From the NCBI GenBank assembly GCA_028285445.1, contig JANQPQ010000008.1:22432-86431 (forward strand): DNA of 64,000 nt. Direction: 5' to 3'. The stretch comes from Cyclobacteriaceae bacterium. GTDB lineage: Bacteria; Bacteroidota; Bacteroidia; Cytophagales; Cyclobacteriaceae. The notes beneath the pieces were generated by a model. That model saw nothing but the letters and a program-made list of their open reading frames with translations, was not told the origin of the DNA and did no database searches. Positions 55,701-64,000 of the stretch are shown here, piece by piece; the first letter of the stretch is position 1; every line of letters begins with the position of its first letter. The position numbers and the translations under genes are program-made.

Positions 55701-55880
55701 ATCACAGACTCGGAATTCCTTGGTGAACTCTTAGAGGATGGAATGCAAATAAACACCAACCTGCTGGTGGCAGTCACAGATACGGTCTTGTTCAAAATTG
55801 AAAAAGACAAATTTTACGAGCTTCTATCTGACGATTTCATGTTTGCCTCTAACGTGGTTGAATACCTCTACGCAAGCTAA
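52701..55880 (+). CDS. NTT-type nucleotide-transporter-like membrane protein with HEAT repeats and cNMP-binding-like domain, locus B
   Basis: This 1059-aa paralogue of the gene at 27427-30597 is first in its cluster. The start is GTG at 52701 (KKVLFKALNVEKGEENQVLL). The NTT domain shows GNGFFMGIFMATYLSVSD, IIGGIDTGQLSAQILTFFSI and FYGSILILSFIFQTFFND. HEAT-like repeats follow (LLHDIDPNVRIAAINAAEKS), then a stretch almost identical to locus A (SIQLVKENIESGTSEG, ELLDVFLSEDLKQKIIPVLD). The C-terminal cNMP-like domain (~930-1059) lacks the conserved Arg in its cassette (FLGELLEDGMQINTNLLVAV). Gene duplication is clear; transport function is unproven. Confidence 0.87.
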   Translation: MKKVLFKALNVEKGEENQVLLLLGNGFFMGIFMATYLSVSDTLFVNELGEYIQEGIFVSGFLGVFTTAIFVYLQNKIPYSKLAALNLIAISLITLGLYLSLRLAPGEYYRQLIFILYVMKGPMIAVVLLGFWGIFGRMFNLRQSKRIIGGIDTGQLSAQILTFFSISLLVALVPRPEDLLIGSAASAVLSLIFLLVIESKYDLDSIKITEASKTRQTRIRDLFKNKYVVQLALFLSFSIAAFLLVENSFLEVLNKQYPKEEEEKLLSFIGWFYGSILILSFIFQTFFNDRIIANYGLKVSLLILPIVLAFFTVVSILAGELFGYVNTGDNTASFFWFFLFIALSKLFTTFLRDALENPTFKLYFMPLDNTVRFDIQAKVEGVVNEFAKFVAGGAILILGSLAFWEDIHYSYFLILILGGWVFVTGKLYNEYRNRIKEKLESQDISSDKFQRPHAILVDDLQGELQHNAPEKAIFSFKLLEKINPNTVSQSINALMKHGTNEVRDYAQSRMNAIRGLSVSEKYIISFSPERSSGNGKQVVSGMDLESLFRTGDISKKRIVKLGRSDDIQDRLYAAELIGNSSEVDTYYLLVDLLHDIDPNVRIAAINAAEKSYNHEILDALIDNLESPKYSNLAMNALEVIGENAFEVMDSAFFRVGQNVQVMFKILQIYGRVGGARAQELLWNKIDYPDKIIVSQVLDSLGDCGFRANIRQVTRIKFAIESDVADIAWNLAALGEIPDTAEAEQLRQAVAEENYHDIDHLYVLLSMLYDARSIQLVKENIESGTSEGLTYAIELLDVFLSEDLKQKIIPVLDDIPEEDKARKLENFYPREGLGSKQVLKYLINRDFNQTNRWSKSCAIYLIGKMQVEEFAYDLIANLFNPDQMVQEVAAWALYQIDPDNYHFHTGRLDSELKRSLDEVVIGKVGTAYEKPLLYDKVLYLKRLSIFSEVPGRILAGLVDIMDEVFIKEGDTFSMSQQATNEFLIIFQGEANLFRKGSLERTITDSEFLGELLEDGMQINTNLLVAVTDTVLFKIEKDKFYELLSDDFMFASNVVEYLYAS

Positions 55881-55945
55881 CAGCCCTCTCACTGCCGATC
55901 AGAAAATTTCTATAACTACTTGTATTTTTTGAATCAAACCTGCAA

Positions 55946-55982
55946 TTTGAGGGCGTTATTGAGGATTTTTTTTGTAATTTTG
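55946..55982 (+). promoter_or_regulatory. Candidate promoter of the locus B nSTAND gene
   Basis: TTTG at 55946-55949 and TAATTTTG at 55975-55982 match the Bacteroidota -33/-7 boxes. The 25-bp spacer is slightly long. The -7 box lies 34 bp before the ATG at 56016 in the 135-bp gap after the NTT gene. It suggests the downstream genes can be expressed separately from the NTT gene. Confidence 0.5.
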
Positions 55983-56015
55983 GAATAATCGCAAGGCAGC
56001 TAAACCCCATCCCCC

Positions 56016-59000
56016 ATGCTCAACTATGAAATTCATATGGAGCCCCAGGAGCTGGAGATTCTGGAGGCAGATCTCAAGGAAGATTTGCGCCTTGCCAATC
56101 CATTCCCGGGACTGCGCCCATTTGGTGTGGATGAATGCCACCTTTTCTTCGGAAGAGAGGGGCAAGTAGATGAGATTCTTGTTAAGCTATCCCAGAATCG
56201 CTTCGTTGGCGTAATGGGCTATTCAGGTAGTGGAAAGTCTTCATTAATGTCTTGTGGGCTTATTCCAGTACTACTTGGAGGTTTCATGACGGAGGTGGGA
56301 CCAAATTGGTCTGTAATTACCACCCGACCGGGAATTGGCCCAATTGATAACTTGGCGGCCGCAATCCTCGAAAAAGACCCGGATTACCAAAGTGCAACTG
56401 AAGAAGAGCGCTTAATCAACAAGACCATAACTTCCTCAATCCTTCGTGGCAGTAGCACCGGACTAATTGACGTAGCCAGACGATACAATCTGGCAACGGG
56501 AGAAAACCTTCTGCTCGTTGTCGATCAGTTTGAAGAACTTTTCCGATATAGAGAAGATGAGAACATTGCAGGATCTCAAGAGGAATCAACGGAGTTTGTA
56601 AACTTACTACTGCAGGCCATAAGCCAGAAAGATGTCCCGATTTACGTAGCCCTCACCATGAGATCAGACTACATCGGCGATTGCTCACAGTTTACTGGAT
56701 TAACCGAACAAATCAACGAGAGTAACTACCTGGTTCCTCAAATGAGTCGCGAGCAAAAACGTATGGCGGTTGAGGGTCCTGTTGCCGTTGGAGGCGCCAG
56801 AATTGCAGAAAGGCTTGTAAAAAGACTGCTTAACGACGTTGGAGATAGTCAGGATCAGCTACCCATCCTTCAGCATGCCCTGATGAGGACCTGGAATTAC
56901 TGGGTTGAGAATAAGGAGCCTGGTGAGCCACTAGATATACGACATTATAACGCAGTAGGAAGAATTGGGGAAGCACTTTCGCAACATGCCAATGAAGCCT
57001 ACGATGACCTTGAACCTAAGGAGAAGGAAATAGCAGAAATTCTCTTTAAGACCATTACTGAGAAAGGCGCTGATAACTTTGGTGTAAGACGCCCGACAAA
57101 GATTGGAGTGATATCAGATATAGCGGGAGTCGAGGATGAAGTTGTAATTGGAATTGTAGAGAAATTCAGAAAGCCCGGTCGCTCTTTGTTAATGCCTCCG
57201 GCTTCGGTTCCACTCACAAGCGAATCGGTAATTGAAGTGTCGCATGAAAGTCTCATGCGTATCTGGACCAGACTTAAGAACTGGGTAGAGGAGGAGGATG
57301 ATTCGGCCCAGATGTATATGCGTCTTTCAGACGCTGCCGCCATGTACCAGATTGGTCGAACAGGATTATGGAGGCCACCTGACCTACAGCTTGCATTAAA
57401 TTGGCAGAAGAAGCAAAAGCCCACCAGAGTATGGGCCCAGCGTTATGACGAAGCCTTCGAGAGAGCAATTGTATTCCTCGATACCAGCAGAATAACCTAC
57501 GAGGCCGAACAAAAGAATCAGGAACTTCAGCAAAGAAGATTACTCAAGAGAACAAGGATGGTTGCAATTATACTTGCCATAGCGGCGGTTATTGCAATTA
57601 TCTTCTTCATATTCGGAATTACGCAGCAGATTGAAGCCGAAAACCAGGCTATTGTTGCTCAACAGCAACGGGATGAAGCCGTTGAAGCTAGGGAGGATGC
57701 CGAACGTCAGCGAGAAAGGGCCCAGGAAGCCCAGGAAGATGCAGAGAATAATGCAGAATTGGCAAGGCAACAGAAGGAAATAGCCCAAAATGCTTTAAAT
57801 GAGGCCATAGTCCAAAGACAGATTGCTGAAAGACAAACGATCATCGCGAAAGAAAATGAGCGCATTGCCGATAGTGCCCGGGTAATCGCTGAGGAAGCAA
57901 ACAGGGTGGCGCAACAGCAAACTGAAGAAGCGCTTCGCCAGTACGATAGAGCGCAAAGGTTACTGTTCCTTTCTATCGCCCAATCTATGTCAGTGAAATC
58001 CCTAAACATTGGAGACGATGATCTAAAAGGTTTGTTGGCGCAACAGGCCTATATGTTTAACACTGAGTACCAGGGTAAGGAGTTCGATACCTACATCTAT
58101 GATGGGTTGTATTATTCAATGGCACAGATTGTCGGAGACCGCTATAACAAATACGAAGGCCATCAAAATACTGTGAGAACAGTTGCTTTTAGCCCAGCCT
58201 CGAACAACTTTTATTCGGCTGGAAGTGATGGTAAGATTTTGCAATGGACGTTGAACTCTGAAGAGCGGCCAACGGTAATAGCACAAAACGGTTTTCCAAA
58301 TAGGAAATTGGAAGTGAGCCCTGACGATAGGTGGCTGGTAAACGCCAGTGACTCCTCGCAACTGGAGATATACGACTTGCAGGATTTAACCAAGCCTCCA
58401 GTACGGCTTGAAGGGCATAGAGGATTAGTATATGATATCGCTTACACACCTGATAATGCTGGGTTTTACTCTGTCGGGTTAGACAATACTATAAGATTTA
58501 ATGACGTGACCAGAAGTCGGCTAGTAAAAAACATCCCTGGAGGCATTAAGGTAATTGATGTTAGTCCGGATGGAACGATGCTGGCGGCGGGGGGCTTAGA
58601 TGGGAAAGTGAGAATATTTAATACCCAATCTTTTGAGGAACAGGTACTATTGGAGGTGGAAGGCGCTATAATTCAGGCGATTACCTTCAGTAAGGATGGG
58701 GCTCTGTTGGCAATTGGAGATGAACAGGGAGTGGTAAAACTTATTGACGTGGCCTCTGGCCAAATCAGAAACGAACTAACCGGCCAAACTGCAAGAGTAA
58801 ACGACCTCGAATTCAGTAAGGATGACAAGTTGCTGGCTTCGGCGAGTTGGGACGGATCTGTTTACTTATGGGTTCTTGGCAATCTTGATGACCTCCCAAT
58901 TATTTTTAAGGATCATGATTCACACATCTGGGATGTTGACTTCAGTGCGGATGGTAATTACCTAATAGCGGGAAGTACTGAGAATATCATCAAGGCATGG

Positions 59001-59141
59001 CCTACAAATCCCAAGATCATGGCTGAAAAATTGTGTGAGAATATAGATAGAAATATGACCGAGAAGGAGTGGGAAAGATATGTGGGTAACGATATAGAAT
59101 ATAGATCAACCTGTGCAAGTTTATCATTAAGTGAGAAGTAG
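56016..59141 (+). CDS. nSTAND-type NTPase with membrane anchor, coiled coil and C-terminal WD40, locus B
   Basis: This 1041-aa paralogue of the gene at 22732-25932 may start at ATG 56016 or 56037 (MEPQELEILEADL). Family pattern NPFPGLRPFGVDECHLFFGR, Walker A GYSGSGKSS, Walker B LLLVVDQFEELFRY and MRSDYIGDCSQFTG are present. A basic patch (RRLLKRTR) precedes the membrane helix (MVAIILAIAAVIAIIFFIFG, about 513-535), so the NTPase is cytoplasmic and the coiled coil (RDEAVEAREDAERQRERAQE) and WD40 repeats (~700-1000) periplasmic. The extreme C-terminus keeps the C-x25-C pair and WERYVGNDIEYRSTC motif of locus A. Its stop overlaps the next gene. Confidence 0.9.
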   Translation: MLNYEIHMEPQELEILEADLKEDLRLANPFPGLRPFGVDECHLFFGREGQVDEILVKLSQNRFVGVMGYSGSGKSSLMSCGLIPVLLGGFMTEVGPNWSVITTRPGIGPIDNLAAAILEKDPDYQSATEEERLINKTITSSILRGSSTGLIDVARRYNLATGENLLLVVDQFEELFRYREDENIAGSQEESTEFVNLLLQAISQKDVPIYVALTMRSDYIGDCSQFTGLTEQINESNYLVPQMSREQKRMAVEGPVAVGGARIAERLVKRLLNDVGDSQDQLPILQHALMRTWNYWVENKEPGEPLDIRHYNAVGRIGEALSQHANEAYDDLEPKEKEIAEILFKTITEKGADNFGVRRPTKIGVISDIAGVEDEVVIGIVEKFRKPGRSLLMPPASVPLTSESVIEVSHESLMRIWTRLKNWVEEEDDSAQMYMRLSDAAAMYQIGRTGLWRPPDLQLALNWQKKQKPTRVWAQRYDEAFERAIVFLDTSRITYEAEQKNQELQQRRLLKRTRMVAIILAIAAVIAIIFFIFGITQQIEAENQAIVAQQQRDEAVEAREDAERQRERAQEAQEDAENNAELARQQKEIAQNALNEAIVQRQIAERQTIIAKENERIADSARVIAEEANRVAQQQTEEALRQYDRAQRLLFLSIAQSMSVKSLNIGDDDLKGLLAQQAYMFNTEYQGKEFDTYIYDGLYYSMAQIVGDRYNKYEGHQNTVRTVAFSPASNNFYSAGSDGKILQWTLNSEERPTVIAQNGFPNRKLEVSPDDRWLVNASDSSQLEIYDLQDLTKPPVRLEGHRGLVYDIAYTPDNAGFYSVGLDNTIRFNDVTRSRLVKNIPGGIKVIDVSPDGTMLAAGGLDGKVRIFNTQSFEEQVLLEVEGAIIQAITFSKDGALLAIGDEQGVVKLIDVASGQIRNELTGQTARVNDLEFSKDDKLLASASWDGSVYLWVLGNLDDLPIIFKDHDSHIWDVDFSADGNYLIAGSTENIIKAWPTNPKIMAEKLCENIDRNMTEKEWERYVGNDIEYRSTCASLSLSEK

Positions 59142-60321
59142 ATATTCAATAATTGCACCTAACCAAAATCCAAAATTAAGCAGTCGCCAGATCACAGTTC
59201 TGGCTCTTCTCTTTTCAATCCTTGCTTTTTTACCGGCAAAGTCACAAACAGTGTGCAGTCAGGTACTGAGTCAGGCTCAGGATAGCTTTGATGCCGGCCA
59301 TCTTTATGGCATCCCAGCTTCAATGAAAGACTGCCTTGATAATGGTTTCACCAGGCAAGAGAGGATACAGGCATATAAACTTCTTACCTTAACATACCTC
59401 TTTATTGATGATCCGATTAGCGCGGAAAATAGCTATTTGAGCTTACTGAGATTGGATCCGGAACATAAGCTAAATCCACAGATTGATCCGGTCGAAATTA
59501 TCTACCTTGATAAAAATTTCAAAACAACACCAAATTTCACGCTTCATGTAATAAAGGGTGGACTGAACTTTAGCAATTCCACCATTATTCACAACAACGG
59601 GGTCGACAATACCAGCCAGTCATTGGAAGAGTATGAGCCCAGACCTGGATTCCAGGTGGGCACTGGCGCTGATCTTAACTTTAATCAGAATTTTAGCCTT
59701 GGCTTTGAATTGTTGTATTCCCGTAAAAGCCTGGCCTATAAAAACAAGCCTTTTCATATTGACGACCAGAGTTTTGTTGAGACACATAATATGGCCTCAA
59801 TTCCAATCTTTCTCAGGTATACGCTACCCAAGAACAAGTTTTACCCTTTTGTTTACGCTGGGTATTCATTTAACGTAATGTTTGATGCCAGTCTCAATGC
59901 AACACTGGACGATATCTCACCAGACCCAAATGATGCTACAGCCAACCCTAGTATAGAACCGGTAACTGGTCCTAGTATTAAAATTACCAGGTTGAGAAAA
60001 TTCTATAACAACTCATTGGTTTTTGGATTAGGGCTAAAATATAGGCTGAAGTATGAATACATATCGGTTGACCTCAGATTGAACACTGGGCTAACAAACA
60101 TGACAGTAAGCGACAGACAGTTTGATTTTGTGGACCCTAGCAACAGAGATCTAAACAGGGAATTGATATTCAGATATGGAGTTGTCTCGGATGATTTCCG
60201 TTGGAATGATTTGTCGCTCTCTATCGGGTATGTAGTTCCACTTTACAAACCACGCAAAGTTACAAAGAAGAACCTTCTTGAAAAGATAAGATTTCTATTC
60301 GAAAAAGAGGAAGATGAGTAA
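59131..60321 (+). CDS. Outer-membrane beta-barrel with N-terminal TPR-like domain, locus B
   Basis: This 396-aa paralogue of the gene at 21570-22715 starts at GTG 59131, inside the nSTAND gene by 11 bp. It has a signal peptide (ITVLALLFSILAFLPAKSQ). The TPR-like part (VCSQVLSQAQDSFDAGHLYG, AENSYLSLLRLDPEHKLNPQ) keeps two cysteines spaced C-x25-C as in locus A. The barrel has ADLNFNQNFSLGFELLYSR, FGLGLKYRLKYEYISVDLRL and SLSIGYVVPLYKP. The C-terminus ends in a charged tail (FLFEKEEDE). It overlaps the lipoprotein gene by 8 bp, indicating translational coupling. Confidence 0.85.
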   Translation: MRSRYSIIAPNQNPKLSSRQITVLALLFSILAFLPAKSQTVCSQVLSQAQDSFDAGHLYGIPASMKDCLDNGFTRQERIQAYKLLTLTYLFIDDPISAENSYLSLLRLDPEHKLNPQIDPVEIIYLDKNFKTTPNFTLHVIKGGLNFSNSTIIHNNGVDNTSQSLEEYEPRPGFQVGTGADLNFNQNFSLGFELLYSRKSLAYKNKPFHIDDQSFVETHNMASIPIFLRYTLPKNKFYPFVYAGYSFNVMFDASLNATLDDISPDPNDATANPSIEPVTGPSIKITRLRKFYNNSLVFGLGLKYRLKYEYISVDLRLNTGLTNMTVSDRQFDFVDPSNRDLNRELIFRYGVVSDDFRWNDLSLSIGYVVPLYKPRKVTKKNLLEKIRFLFEKEEDE

Positions 60322-61549
60322 GCGGGCAAGACACATATTCTCTCTTTTTGTTATACCATTATTGTGGTTTGGTTGTGATACAAGCAACAATGTGGAACCT
60401 CGTAATGAGTCCACTTTCGTTAAATTCTACGGACAGGAGGGAGATCAATTTGGCGCAGACTTGAAGGCGACAGCCGACGGCGGCTTTATCATGATTGGAA
60501 CTTCAGACCCCAATCCTTTTGCGGAAGGAGACAAGGACATATTTGTCGTCAGAACTGATAATCTTGGAAATCTAATATGGAGCAGTACCTTCGGTGGGGA
60601 TTTTGACGATGAAGGGGTGTCGATCCAGGCAATTGCAAACAATGAGTACGTTTTCGGGGGAAACCATGATAACGGCACCGATCAGGATATCATTGCCTAT
60701 AAAATAAACGACCAAGGCCTTGTGCTCGACAGCTTGATTCTTGGCTTTCCGGGAGAGACTGAAACTCTTGGGGCAATATCCGTAATCAGTGATGGATTTA
60801 TTGTTGCAGGTACAACCACCAATATAGTTCCAGGCAAAAGTGGATCACCACCCAGGGTGGATACCGAAGACATCTATTCCGTTCGACTTGATAATGCTTT
60901 CGTGCCCAGCCCAGTTTGGACAACCCGATATGGGTTTCCAGGTTTTGACAGAGGAATTGCTATTCTCCAAAAAACTGATGGAGATTTTGCTTATTTCGGA
61001 ACAACAGATAAAGCATCCAACGACCCGCAGCTATTGGGATCTAATATATTCGCCTTTCCAGCCAACAACAATGGCCTTGTTCCGGATGCCGGTGAACCTT
61101 TTGGTACAACGTTAAATGAGGAAGCAGTATCGGTAAGCGCGACATCAGTGAATAGCTTCGTGGTAGTGGGTACTTCCACGGACCCGGCTACCTTACAACA
61201 AGATATATTCCTTCTCCAATTACGAAGCGACCTCGAGTTTGAGTCGCAAGGCACTGTCAACAGTTCATTAAATGTAGTCGGTAGGGCAGTCACTGAGGCC
61301 CAGGATGGTGGGTTTATAGTACTGGGAGAAGAAACTACGGGAGGTGAAAGCGACATTTACCTTGCTAAGGTCACGGTGAGGAACGAAATCCTCTGGGAGA
61401 CAACATTCGGTGGCGATGGCGGAGATACTCCCGGAAGTGTAATACAACTACAGGATGGAAGCCTTGTGTTGGTGGGAAGTATTGAATTGGAAACGCAAAG
61501 TAAAATGGCATTAATCAAGACAAGTTCGGATGGGGGTACAGGCTTGTAA
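60314..61549 (+). CDS. Beta-propeller-like lipoprotein, locus B
   Basis: This 411-aa protein has a lipoprotein signal (HIFSLFVIPLLWFGCDTS) with lipobox Cys. Repeated units such as DGGFIMIGTSD...DNLGNLIWSSTFGGDFDDEG and DIYLAKVTVRNEILWETTFG suggest a beta-propeller. It is paralogous to the locus A lipoprotein, sharing the opening (S/T)F(I/V)KF(F/Y) and GLILVGT/GFIMIGT patterns. It overlaps the barrel gene by 8 bp and precedes the giant gene by 157 bp, as in locus A. Confidence 0.85.
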   Translation: MSKRARHIFSLFVIPLLWFGCDTSNNVEPRNESTFVKFYGQEGDQFGADLKATADGGFIMIGTSDPNPFAEGDKDIFVVRTDNLGNLIWSSTFGGDFDDEGVSIQAIANNEYVFGGNHDNGTDQDIIAYKINDQGLVLDSLILGFPGETETLGAISVISDGFIVAGTTTNIVPGKSGSPPRVDTEDIYSVRLDNAFVPSPVWTTRYGFPGFDRGIAILQKTDGDFAYFGTTDKASNDPQLLGSNIFAFPANNNGLVPDAGEPFGTTLNEEAVSVSATSVNSFVVVGTSTDPATLQQDIFLLQLRSDLEFESQGTVNSSLNVVGRAVTEAQDGGFIVLGEETTGGESDIYLAKVTVRNEILWETTFGGDGGDTPGSVIQLQDGSLVLVGSIELETQSKMALIKTSSDGGTGL

Positions 61550-61706
61550 GGAGCGTGCAGTTGCCTGCTCAATTAATTCCTTTGAATTAAAAAAAAGTAA
61601 TATTTTCTCTAATTCCATCAGCATCTTTATATTTAATACTAACGGGTTACATTTCCCCCAAAGAAGATATTAATTGGCAATAATTTTACTCATCAGAGCC
61701 TTACCT

Positions 61707-64000
61707 ATGCCCAAAGCAGCACCCCAGAAGCTTTCAGCAATCCTGTTGCTGATTTTATCATTTATAGCGGGGGGAGCCAAAGGCCAAACAGGTCCGGGGG
61801 GAGTCGGGACAAATGATGGAACCTCGCAGCTGGTACTGTGGCTTCGCGCAGATAAAGATGTTTACGTTGACGGTGGCGTAACAGCCGCAACCGACGGGCA
61901 GTCTGTGCAAGAATGGTTTGACCAATCAGGAAACCGCTATGATGTAATTCAACTTACTTCATCCAGAAGACCACTGTTCGAAACTGCGGAGATGGGCAAC
62001 ATGCCCGTAATCCGATTCGATGGAATTGACGACATTCTGAATGGTATCTCGAGTAATGCTATACTCGGAGAGAATCTTGACGATTTTACGGCATTCCTGG
62101 TTTTTCATGTGCCTTCCACAAATACTACTGAAGGCAGATTTTTTCATTTCAAAAGAACCACAGGTACTTCACCCTATATATATTTTGAGATTAATGACTC
62201 TAATGGGTTGTTTAGAGCTGCCTTTCGCAATGACGCTGGCACTTCTACAAGTAGTGTGAATGATAGCGGCCCGTGGAACGACGACAATGATCATATAGCA
62301 GCCGCCACGGTAAGTGGTATTAATAGGGAGCTGTTCATGGATGGGACGAGCTTGGATACCGATACAGATGGACTAATACCCCTTACTGGTAATACAGGTG
62401 TACTTAATGTCGGAGCTACAAGTCCTGCTTCAGGGGGAGAAGTAGAAGGTGATATTGCTGAAATTATAATTTTTAGCGATTGGGCAGTTAATACGGCTGA
62501 ACGGTTAGTAGTTGAAAACTATCTCTCATCAAAATACGGGATAAATATTCCGGCGGGTAGCGATAAATATAGTCATGATGTTTTGACTACCGATGAATAC
62601 CTATATGATGTAGCTGGCATCGGTCAGGCAACAGGTGGAACCCAACAAACTTCATCTAATTCCACCTCTCTCAATATCCGCACTAACGCATCTACTACTT
62701 TTGCTGACAATAGATTCCTGTTCTTCGGCCATGATAACGCTGATGCTTCATCACTTGGCACCTCAGAACAATTTAATGGTAACACTAATACTACCAGGGT
62801 AGCTAGAGAATGGCGGGTTGACGAGACCGGTGGCGATTTGGCCAACGTAGACATACATATAGATTTCACTGGCTTAAGTATTCCGACCGGTGCATGTCCG
62901 GCAATATTTATAGATAGTGATGGTAATTTTACCAGTGGAGCCACCTTTGAATACCTTGAACTGGTATCTGGAAATGAATACAGAATTACAGGCCTTGACC
63001 TCACGGATGATGACTATGTCACCTTCGGGACTATTTCATTACAAACTTCTGGGCCTACATCCACGTCCGCTTGTGCGGGGCAGTCAACCAGTTTAACGAC
63101 CAGTGCTACGGGGCCATCACTCACTTACCAGTGGCAAGTAGATGATGGTATGGGTGGCGGATTTGTAGACGTAGTAGATAACGCCGTTTACGATGACGTG
63201 ATGACTCCAACCTTGACAATAAATGATGTCACAGGATTAGATAGCTATGACTATAGAGTTGAGATAACTTCAACGGGGGGGGTAAGTGGCAACACATGTA
63301 CAACAACAACCGCGGTCGCGACTTTGACTGTCAATCCCGTTCCAATTGCTGGACTGACTGTTACTGCTGCGGCATCACCAGTATGCAGTGGTAGTAGTAC
63401 GACTATTGACGTGGCACTTAGTCAAACCGGTGTTAGTTATCAGTTAAGGGATAATGCCGATGATAGCTTTATTGGATCACCGGTAACGGGAACCGGTGGC
63501 ACCATTAATCTTCCAACCGACCCCCTTACCAGTGCAACTACATTCAATGTTTTTGCAACTAATACCACTACATTTTGTAGTGTCGAACTTACTACTACTC
63601 CATCTGTAACTGTAAGCCCACCTCCAGCTTCCAATGCTGGAGTGGATGGAGAGGTTTGTTCTGACCAAGCAAGTTTTACTATTTCGGGATCAACATCTGC
63701 TAATGGAACAATTAGTTGGACTTCTAGCGGGGATGGTAGCTTCGTCAGTAATATCGTCGACAATCCCACATATAATCTTGGGGTAAATGACCTTTTGGGT
63801 GGAACGATTACCCTTACTAAGGAAGTGACTGGGACGGGCGGTTGTTTAAGTACCATGGTCTCAGATGGTATGGATCTCACAATTACTCTAGCGCCGACAG
63901 CGGATTTGAGTGGGGTAGCAGATACGGAGATATGCAGTGATGATCCTAACTATGTAATAGCGGGAGCAGCAGCCACCAACAGCGGCGGCATAGTATGGAC
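61707..64000 (+). CDS. Large secreted LamG/Ig-like surface protein, partial (N-terminal ~764 aa)
   Basis: The frame opens at ATG 61707 and stays open to the window edge. It has a signal peptide (KLSAILLLILSFIAGGAKGQ). A LamG/concanavalin-like domain follows (LVLWLRADKDVYVDG, VQEWFDQSGNRYDVIQLTSS, MPVIRFDGIDDIL, then GDIAEIIIFSDWAVNTAER). Next are Ig-like units with scattered cysteines (SACAGQSTSLTTSATG-like, VCSGSSTTIDVALSQTGVSY, EVCSDQASFTISGSTSA), as in Bacteroidota surface adhesins with gliding-motility or CHU_C endings. The C-terminal sorting domain lies outside the window. By position it is the locus B counterpart of the giant gene of locus A, though domain content differs. Confidence 0.9.
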   Translation, partial: MPKAAPQKLSAILLLILSFIAGGAKGQTGPGGVGTNDGTSQLVLWLRADKDVYVDGGVTAATDGQSVQEWFDQSGNRYDVIQLTSSRRPLFETAEMGNMPVIRFDGIDDILNGISSNAILGENLDDFTAFLVFHVPSTNTTEGRFFHFKRTTGTSPYIYFEINDSNGLFRAAFRNDAGTSTSSVNDSGPWNDDNDHIAAATVSGINRELFMDGTSLDTDTDGLIPLTGNTGVLNVGATSPASGGEVEGDIAEIIIFSDWAVNTAERLVVENYLSSKYGINIPAGSDKYSHDVLTTDEYLYDVAGIGQATGGTQQTSSNSTSLNIRTNASTTFADNRFLFFGHDNADASSLGTSEQFNGNTNTTRVAREWRVDETGGDLANVDIHIDFTGLSIPTGACPAIFIDSDGNFTSGATFEYLELVSGNEYRITGLDLTDDDYVTFGTISLQTSGPTSTSACAGQSTSLTTSATGPSLTYQWQVDDGMGGGFVDVVDNAVYDDVMTPTLTINDVTGLDSYDYRVEITSTGGVSGNTCTTTTAVATLTVNPVPIAGLTVTAAASPVCSGSSTTIDVALSQTGVSYQLRDNADDSFIGSPVTGTGGTINLPTDPLTSATTFNVFATNTTTFCSVELTTTPSVTVSPPPASNAGVDGEVCSDQASFTISGSTSANGTISWTSSGDGSFVSNIVDNPTYNLGVNDLLGGTITLTKEVTGTGGCLSTMVSDGMDLTITLAPTADLSGVADTEICSDDPNYVIAGAAATNSGGIVW

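Noticed and set aside
62624..63880. Minus-strand open frames of 126-146 aa
   Set aside because: They are antisense to the open frame of the locus B surface protein, which has a signal peptide and coherent LamG/Ig-like domains.

Overview
The window looks like a chromosomal segment of a Bacteroidota bacterium, most likely Cytophagales-like. The sequence evidence is: a secreted giant protein with a type IX secretion (T9SS) type A C-terminal sorting domain, Bacteroidota-style -7 promoter boxes (TAnnTTTG), fused SerB-SerA and SpmA-SpmB proteins, ECF sigma/anti-sigma genes, outer-membrane beta-barrels, and almost no Shine-Dalgarno sequences. I saw no rRNA, tRNA, CRISPR array or insertion sequence.

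Layout. 1-3.2 kb (minus strand): an ECF sigma factor, anti-sigma-like protein, Spy/CpxP-like protein, beta-barrel protein and the start of xseA. 3.3-4.4 kb: a tandem universal stress protein abutting a 50-aa membrane peptide. 4.4-7.7 kb: the phosphorylated serine pathway in two genes (serC and a serB-serA fusion). 7.8-30.6 kb (minus): 'locus A', a six-gene cluster read as NTT-type transporter/HEAT/cNMP-like protein, multi-TIR-like protein, membrane-anchored nSTAND NTPase with C-terminal WD40, TPR-like/beta-barrel outer-membrane protein, beta-propeller lipoprotein, and a ~4,100-aa T9SS-secreted repeat protein closed by a strong terminator. 30.9-52.5 kb: mostly housekeeping genes (mscS-like, dpaL, queA, menC, a secreted TPR-CHAT protein, a sirtuin, topA, a SixA-like phosphatase, an arginase-family enzyme, an AGCS symporter, a TlpA-like thioredoxin, an unknown secreted protein, spmAB, rsmE, ACBP, gltA, an SPFH protein and a TPR protein). 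52.7-64 kb (plus): 'locus B', a second, paralogous copy of the cluster in the same gene order but without the TIR-like gene, ending in a large secreted LamG/Ig-like protein that runs out of the window.

The main discovery candidate is this duplicated cluster. Five protein families recur in the same order and tight spacing at two divergent loci. Their predicted locations cover the cytoplasm (NTPase, TIR, HEAT/cNMP-like), inner membrane (NTT domain, NTPase anchor), periplasm (WD40 with a conserved C-x25-C pair, TPR-like domain with a conserved C-x25-C pair), outer membrane (barrel, lipoprotein) and cell surface (giant protein). I infer an envelope-spanning, NTP-dependent apparatus coupled to each giant surface protein. 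Its function is not known from the sequence and the assembly is a hypothesis.
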